This document shows, piece after piece, positions 6,633 through 8,923 of a stretch of DNA of 8,923 nucleotides. A program made the translations under genes and the position numbers. This DNA is from Planctomycetota bacterium (lineage in GTDB: Bacteria; Planctomycetota; Planctomycetia; Isosphaerales; Isosphaeraceae), in NCBI GenBank assembly GCA_021778575.1, contig JAJYCH010000131.1, positions 1 to 8,923 on the forward strand, in the 5' to 3' direction. Numbering within the stretch: the stretch's first letter is position 1; each line of letters opens with the position of its first letter. Under the pieces are notes generated by a model that saw nothing but the letters and a program-made list of their open reading frames with translations, had not been told where the DNA came from and did not search any database.

Positions 6633-7583
6633 ATGAGCGATCGAGGGGATGATCGAGTACCGACCGACCGAACCAGCCGCCGCCGGCTCCTTCGCGAGGC
6701 TTCGGGAGCCCTGGCGCTGGGATCGCTGGTCACGGGCTTGACGGTCGGGTCCGGAACCAGCGCCGAGGCGGGACCTGTCGCGGGTCAGGCGTCGAGGAAT
6801 GGTCGGATCAAGCAGTCGATCGTTTACTGGTGCTTCGAGAAGTACTGGGATTTCCCTCAGGCCATCGAGGTCGCCAAGCAACTTGGTTGCGGCAGCATCG
6901 AGCTGGTCGATCCCAAGTATTTCCCGCTCTTGAAGAAAGCGGGGCTCGAATGCGCGATCGGCCAGATCGACATGAACCCCGCCCCGCCGTTCGCCAAGGG
7001 TTTCAACAACCCCAAATATCACGACCAGGTGATCAAGGCGACGAAGACCGCAATTGATGCCTGCGCCGATTTCGGTTTTCAGAAGGTGATCTGCTTCACC
7101 GGCTTCGCCGAAGGGATTCCCAACGACGTGGGGGCCCGGAACTGCGTCGAGGGGTTCAAGAAGATCGTCCCTTACGCCGAGAAGAAGGGCATCACCCTCT
7201 GCCTCGAAATGTTGAACTCCCGAGATAGCACGGCGATGAAGGGGCATCCCGGCTATCAAGGCGACCATACCGATTATTGCGTGGATATCATCAAGCGAGT
7301 CGGCTCGCCGAACCTCAAGCTGCTGTTTGACATTTATCACGTCCAGATCATGGACGGCGACATCATCCGGCGAATCCATCAGATCAAGGACGTGATCGGC
7401 CACGTTCACACCGCCGGAAATCCGGGCCGGGGCGAACTCGACGACAAGCAAGAGATCGCCTACAAGCCGATCATGGAAGCTCTCGTCGAGGTCGGCTATA
7501 CTGGTTATGTCGGCCAGGAATTTATTCCCACCCGCGACCCGCTGGTCGGACTCCGTCAGGCTGTGACTCTCTGCGACGTTTGA
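6633..7583 (+). CDS. Tat-exported hydroxypyruvate isomerase-like TIM-barrel protein
   Basis: A 316-residue protein. Residues 1-46 are a Tat signal: twin-arginine motif S15-RRRLLR, a small-residue hydrophobic stretch (about 23-40), and a possible signal-peptidase site after AEA (44-46). The mature part is an AP-endonuclease-2-type TIM barrel of the hydroxypyruvate isomerase group. Likely metal/catalytic residues match that family: Glu192 (CLEML), Asp233 with His236 (FDIYH), His259 (HVHTAGNPGRGE; E. coli Hyi is recalled to have Gln here) and Glu296 (GQEF). The family isomerises or epimerises hydroxypyruvate, 2-oxo-tetronate or ketoses; the substrate here is unknown, and export argues for a free sugar or sugar acid in the envelope. 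ATG 6633 has GGAG 9 nt upstream. It is divergent from the aldolase-like gene and 75 bp ahead of the cytochrome-like gene, with a hairpin between. Confidence 0.9.
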   Translation: MSDRGDDRVPTDRTSRRRLLREASGALALGSLVTGLTVGSGTSAEAGPVAGQASRNGRIKQSIVYWCFEKYWDFPQAIEVAKQLGCGSIELVDPKYFPLLKKAGLECAIGQIDMNPAPPFAKGFNNPKYHDQVIKATKTAIDACADFGFQKVICFTGFAEGIPNDVGARNCVEGFKKIVPYAEKKGITLCLEMLNSRDSTAMKGHPGYQGDHTDYCVDIIKRVGSPNLKLLFDIYHVQIMDGDIIRRIHQIKDVIGHVHTAGNPGRGELDDKQEIAYKPIMEALVEVGYTGYVGQEFIPTRDPLVGLRQAVTLCDV

Positions 7584-7603
7584 GCGCAAACCCCCGAATC
7601 GCC

Positions 7604-7634
7604 GCGTCGAGGCGGGCCTGGCCGGCCTCGACGC
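7604..7634 (+). terminator. Strong GC-rich hairpin between Hyi-like and cytochrome-like genes
   Basis: GCGTCGAGGC (7604-7613) and GCCTCGACGC (7625-7634) form a perfect 10-bp stem around an 11-base loop, starting 20 bp after the Hyi-like stop and followed by a pyrimidine-rich stretch (ATTCTCCTCT) rather than a clean T-run. It may be an intrinsic terminator or a partial attenuator/RNA stabiliser that lowers expression of the next gene. The next gene's ribosome site begins only 10 bases after the stem. Confidence 0.5.
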
Positions 7635-7658
7635 ATTCTCCTCTGGAGATCAGTCCCG

Positions 7659-8923
7659 ATGACTCGTTCGTTGTTCGCCTGGCTGGTGCTGGCGGTGGCT
7701 CCTTCGGGGCTGATCGCGGCGGACGAGGTCGAGTTCAACCGTGATATCCGGCCGATTCTGTCCGAGAACTGCTTTCTCTGCCACGGTCCCGACAAGAGCC
7801 ACCGCAAGGCCGACCTCCGGCTCGACGTCCGCGAGTCGGCGATCGCCCAGGAGGCGATTGTGCCCGGCCAGCCGGATGCCAGTGAGATCATCGCCCGGAT
7901 CAACAGTGCCGATCCCGACCAGGTGATGCCGCCGCCCGAATCAACCAAGTCGCTCACCCTCGCGCAGAAGCAGACCCTGAAGCGCTGGATCGAACAAGGG
8001 GCGGGATATCAGGCACACTGGGCTTACGAACCGATCCGGAGACCAGCCCTCCCCGCCGTCAAGAATCAACTAGCAATCAAGAACGCGATCGACACGTTCA
8101 TCGTCGCGGGACTTGAATCGCATGGGCTGAGCCTGTCGCGACCGGCGGATCGGCGGACGCTGATTCGTCGGTTGAGTCTCGACCTGATCGGCCTGCCACC
8201 CACGCCCGACGAGGTTCAAGCGTTCGAGACCGATCGTGCCCCCAACGCTTACGAGAAACTGGTCGACCGCCTGCTCGCCTCGCCCCATTATGGCGAGCGA
8301 ATGGCGGTTCCCTGGCTCGACCTGGCTCGCTACGCCGACACGGTGGGCTATCACGGCGACCAGAACCAACATATCTTCCCCTATCGCGATTACGTGATCG
8401 ACGCCTTCAACGCGAACATGCCGTTCGATCGCTTCACGCTCGAACAACTGGCGGGCGACCTCCTGCCCGCTCCGACCTCGGCGCAGCTTGTGGCCACCGG
8501 GTTCAACCGGCTGAACATGATGACTCGCGAAGGAGGGGCCCAGCCGAAGGAATATCTGGCCAAGTACGCCGGCGATCGTGTCCGGACCGTCTCGATCACC
8601 TGGCTCGGCTCCACGATGGGCTGCGCTGAATGTCACGACCACAAGTACGACCCGTTCGCCACGCGCGACTTCTATCGGATGGCGGCTTTCTTCGCCGACG
8701 TGAAGCAGTGGGGCGTTTACATGGATTATGGGTATACCCCCAACCCCGACCTTCGCGGTTATTCGAACGATCATCCGTTTCCGCCCGAGATCCTGGTCCA
8801 GAGCCCTTACCTGTTGCGAAGGATCGCGCGGATCAAGAACCAGATCCAGGCCGTTATCGAATCCTCGATCAAGAACCAGGATGTCAAGGCGTTTCAAGCC
8901 TGGCTCAACGAGACTCGCGCGTA
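7659..8923 (+). CDS. Secreted PSCyt1/DUF1549 planctomycete cytochrome-like protein (5' part)
   Basis: The open frame runs off the window edge after 421 complete codons, with no stop. Residues 1-21 are a Sec signal (hydrophobic LFAWLVLAVA; likely cleavage near AA at 20-21). A PSCyt1 domain follows, with haem site CFLCH (Cys38, Cys41, His42), the family-typical HGPDKSHRKADLRLDV stretch, and Met90 in VMPPP as the probable second haem ligand. DUF1549 spans about 143-345 (AIDTFI, RRLSLDLIGLPPTPDEV, WLDLARYADT) and contains a second CxxCH, CAECHDHKYDP (Cys322, Cys325, His326). Full-length relatives usually continue into DUF1553 at about 700-1100 residues, so roughly half is missing. The family is abundant in planctomycetes; its function is unestablished, though it is often found near envelope sugar-degradation genes. 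The start is ATG 7659 with GGAGA 9 nt upstream. Confidence 0.93.
   Translation, partial: MTRSLFAWLVLAVAPSGLIAADEVEFNRDIRPILSENCFLCHGPDKSHRKADLRLDVRESAIAQEAIVPGQPDASEIIARINSADPDQVMPPPESTKSLTLAQKQTLKRWIEQGAGYQAHWAYEPIRRPALPAVKNQLAIKNAIDTFIVAGLESHGLSLSRPADRRTLIRRLSLDLIGLPPTPDEVQAFETDRAPNAYEKLVDRLLASPHYGERMAVPWLDLARYADTVGYHGDQNQHIFPYRDYVIDAFNANMPFDRFTLEQLAGDLLPAPTSAQLVATGFNRLNMMTREGGAQPKEYLAKYAGDRVRTVSITWLGSTMGCAECHDHKYDPFATRDFYRMAAFFADVKQWGVYMDYGYTPNPDLRGYSNDHPFPPEILVQSPYLLRRIARIKNQIQAVIESSIKNQDVKAFQAWLNETRA

Noticed and set aside
6579..7589. 336-codon antisense open frame covering the Hyi-like gene
   Set aside because: The plus strand encodes a full TIM barrel with Tat signal and catalytic residues; the antisense product resembles no family I recognise.
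8070..8897. 275-codon antisense open frame opposite the cytochrome-like gene
   Set aside because: The plus strand carries clear PSCyt1 and DUF1549 motifs; the antisense frame is a GC-driven shadow.
1..8923. CRISPR array, tRNA/rRNA genes, insertion sequences, prophage or defence genes
   Set aside because: No regularly spaced repeats, tRNA-like cloverleaf, transposase, integrase or defence domain was seen; all large frames fit household or envelope-metabolism families.

Overview
The window looks like an ordinary stretch of chromosome from a Planctomycetota bacterium, possibly an Isosphaera-like lineage. The reasons are: a truncated gene at the right edge with the layout of the planctomycete cytochrome family (PSCyt1 haem motif followed by DUF1549); a Tat-exported sugar-isomerase-type TIM barrel just before it; a large TPR-sulfotransferase; and GC-rich DNA with strong C/G preference at third codon positions. 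The family-level placement is a guess.

Layout, left to right. Bases 1-212 hold no gene I can establish, only an AT-richer patch that may carry the htpG promoter. The chaperone gene htpG (213-2099, +) is followed after about 50 bp by a short-chain dehydrogenase/reductase (2150-2911, +), probably on the same transcript. A small hairpin and a promoter-like sequence separate it from a 732-residue protein with about ten TPR units and a C-terminal PAPS-dependent sulfotransferase domain (3004-5202, +). This gene converges on, and overlaps by 11 bp, a minus-strand gene for a protein with two tandem class II aldolase/adducin domains (6478-5192), the second of which has lost its metal ligands. A 154-bp divergent intergenic region follows. 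Then come a Tat-signal hydroxypyruvate-isomerase-like TIM barrel (6633-7583, +), a strong GC-rich hairpin, and the 5' part of a secreted PSCyt1/DUF1549 protein (7659 to the window edge, +).

How they may work together: htpG and the SDR form one likely unit. The sulfotransferase appears to stand alone. The aldolase-like protein and the Hyi-like protein belong to two superfamilies that pair in acid-sugar (oxo-tetronate) catabolism in other bacteria, but here one is predicted to be exported and no kinase or dehydrogenase partner is in view, so a shared pathway is only a hypothesis. The exported Hyi-like protein and the secreted cytochrome-like protein fit a cell-envelope carbohydrate-processing theme often seen in planctomycetes.

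I found no CRISPR array, tRNA, rRNA, insertion sequence or phage gene, and no convincing undescribed multi-gene system. The points most worth a second look are protein-level: the degenerate second aldolase domain and the SDR whose catalytic-tetrad Asn is replaced by Phe.
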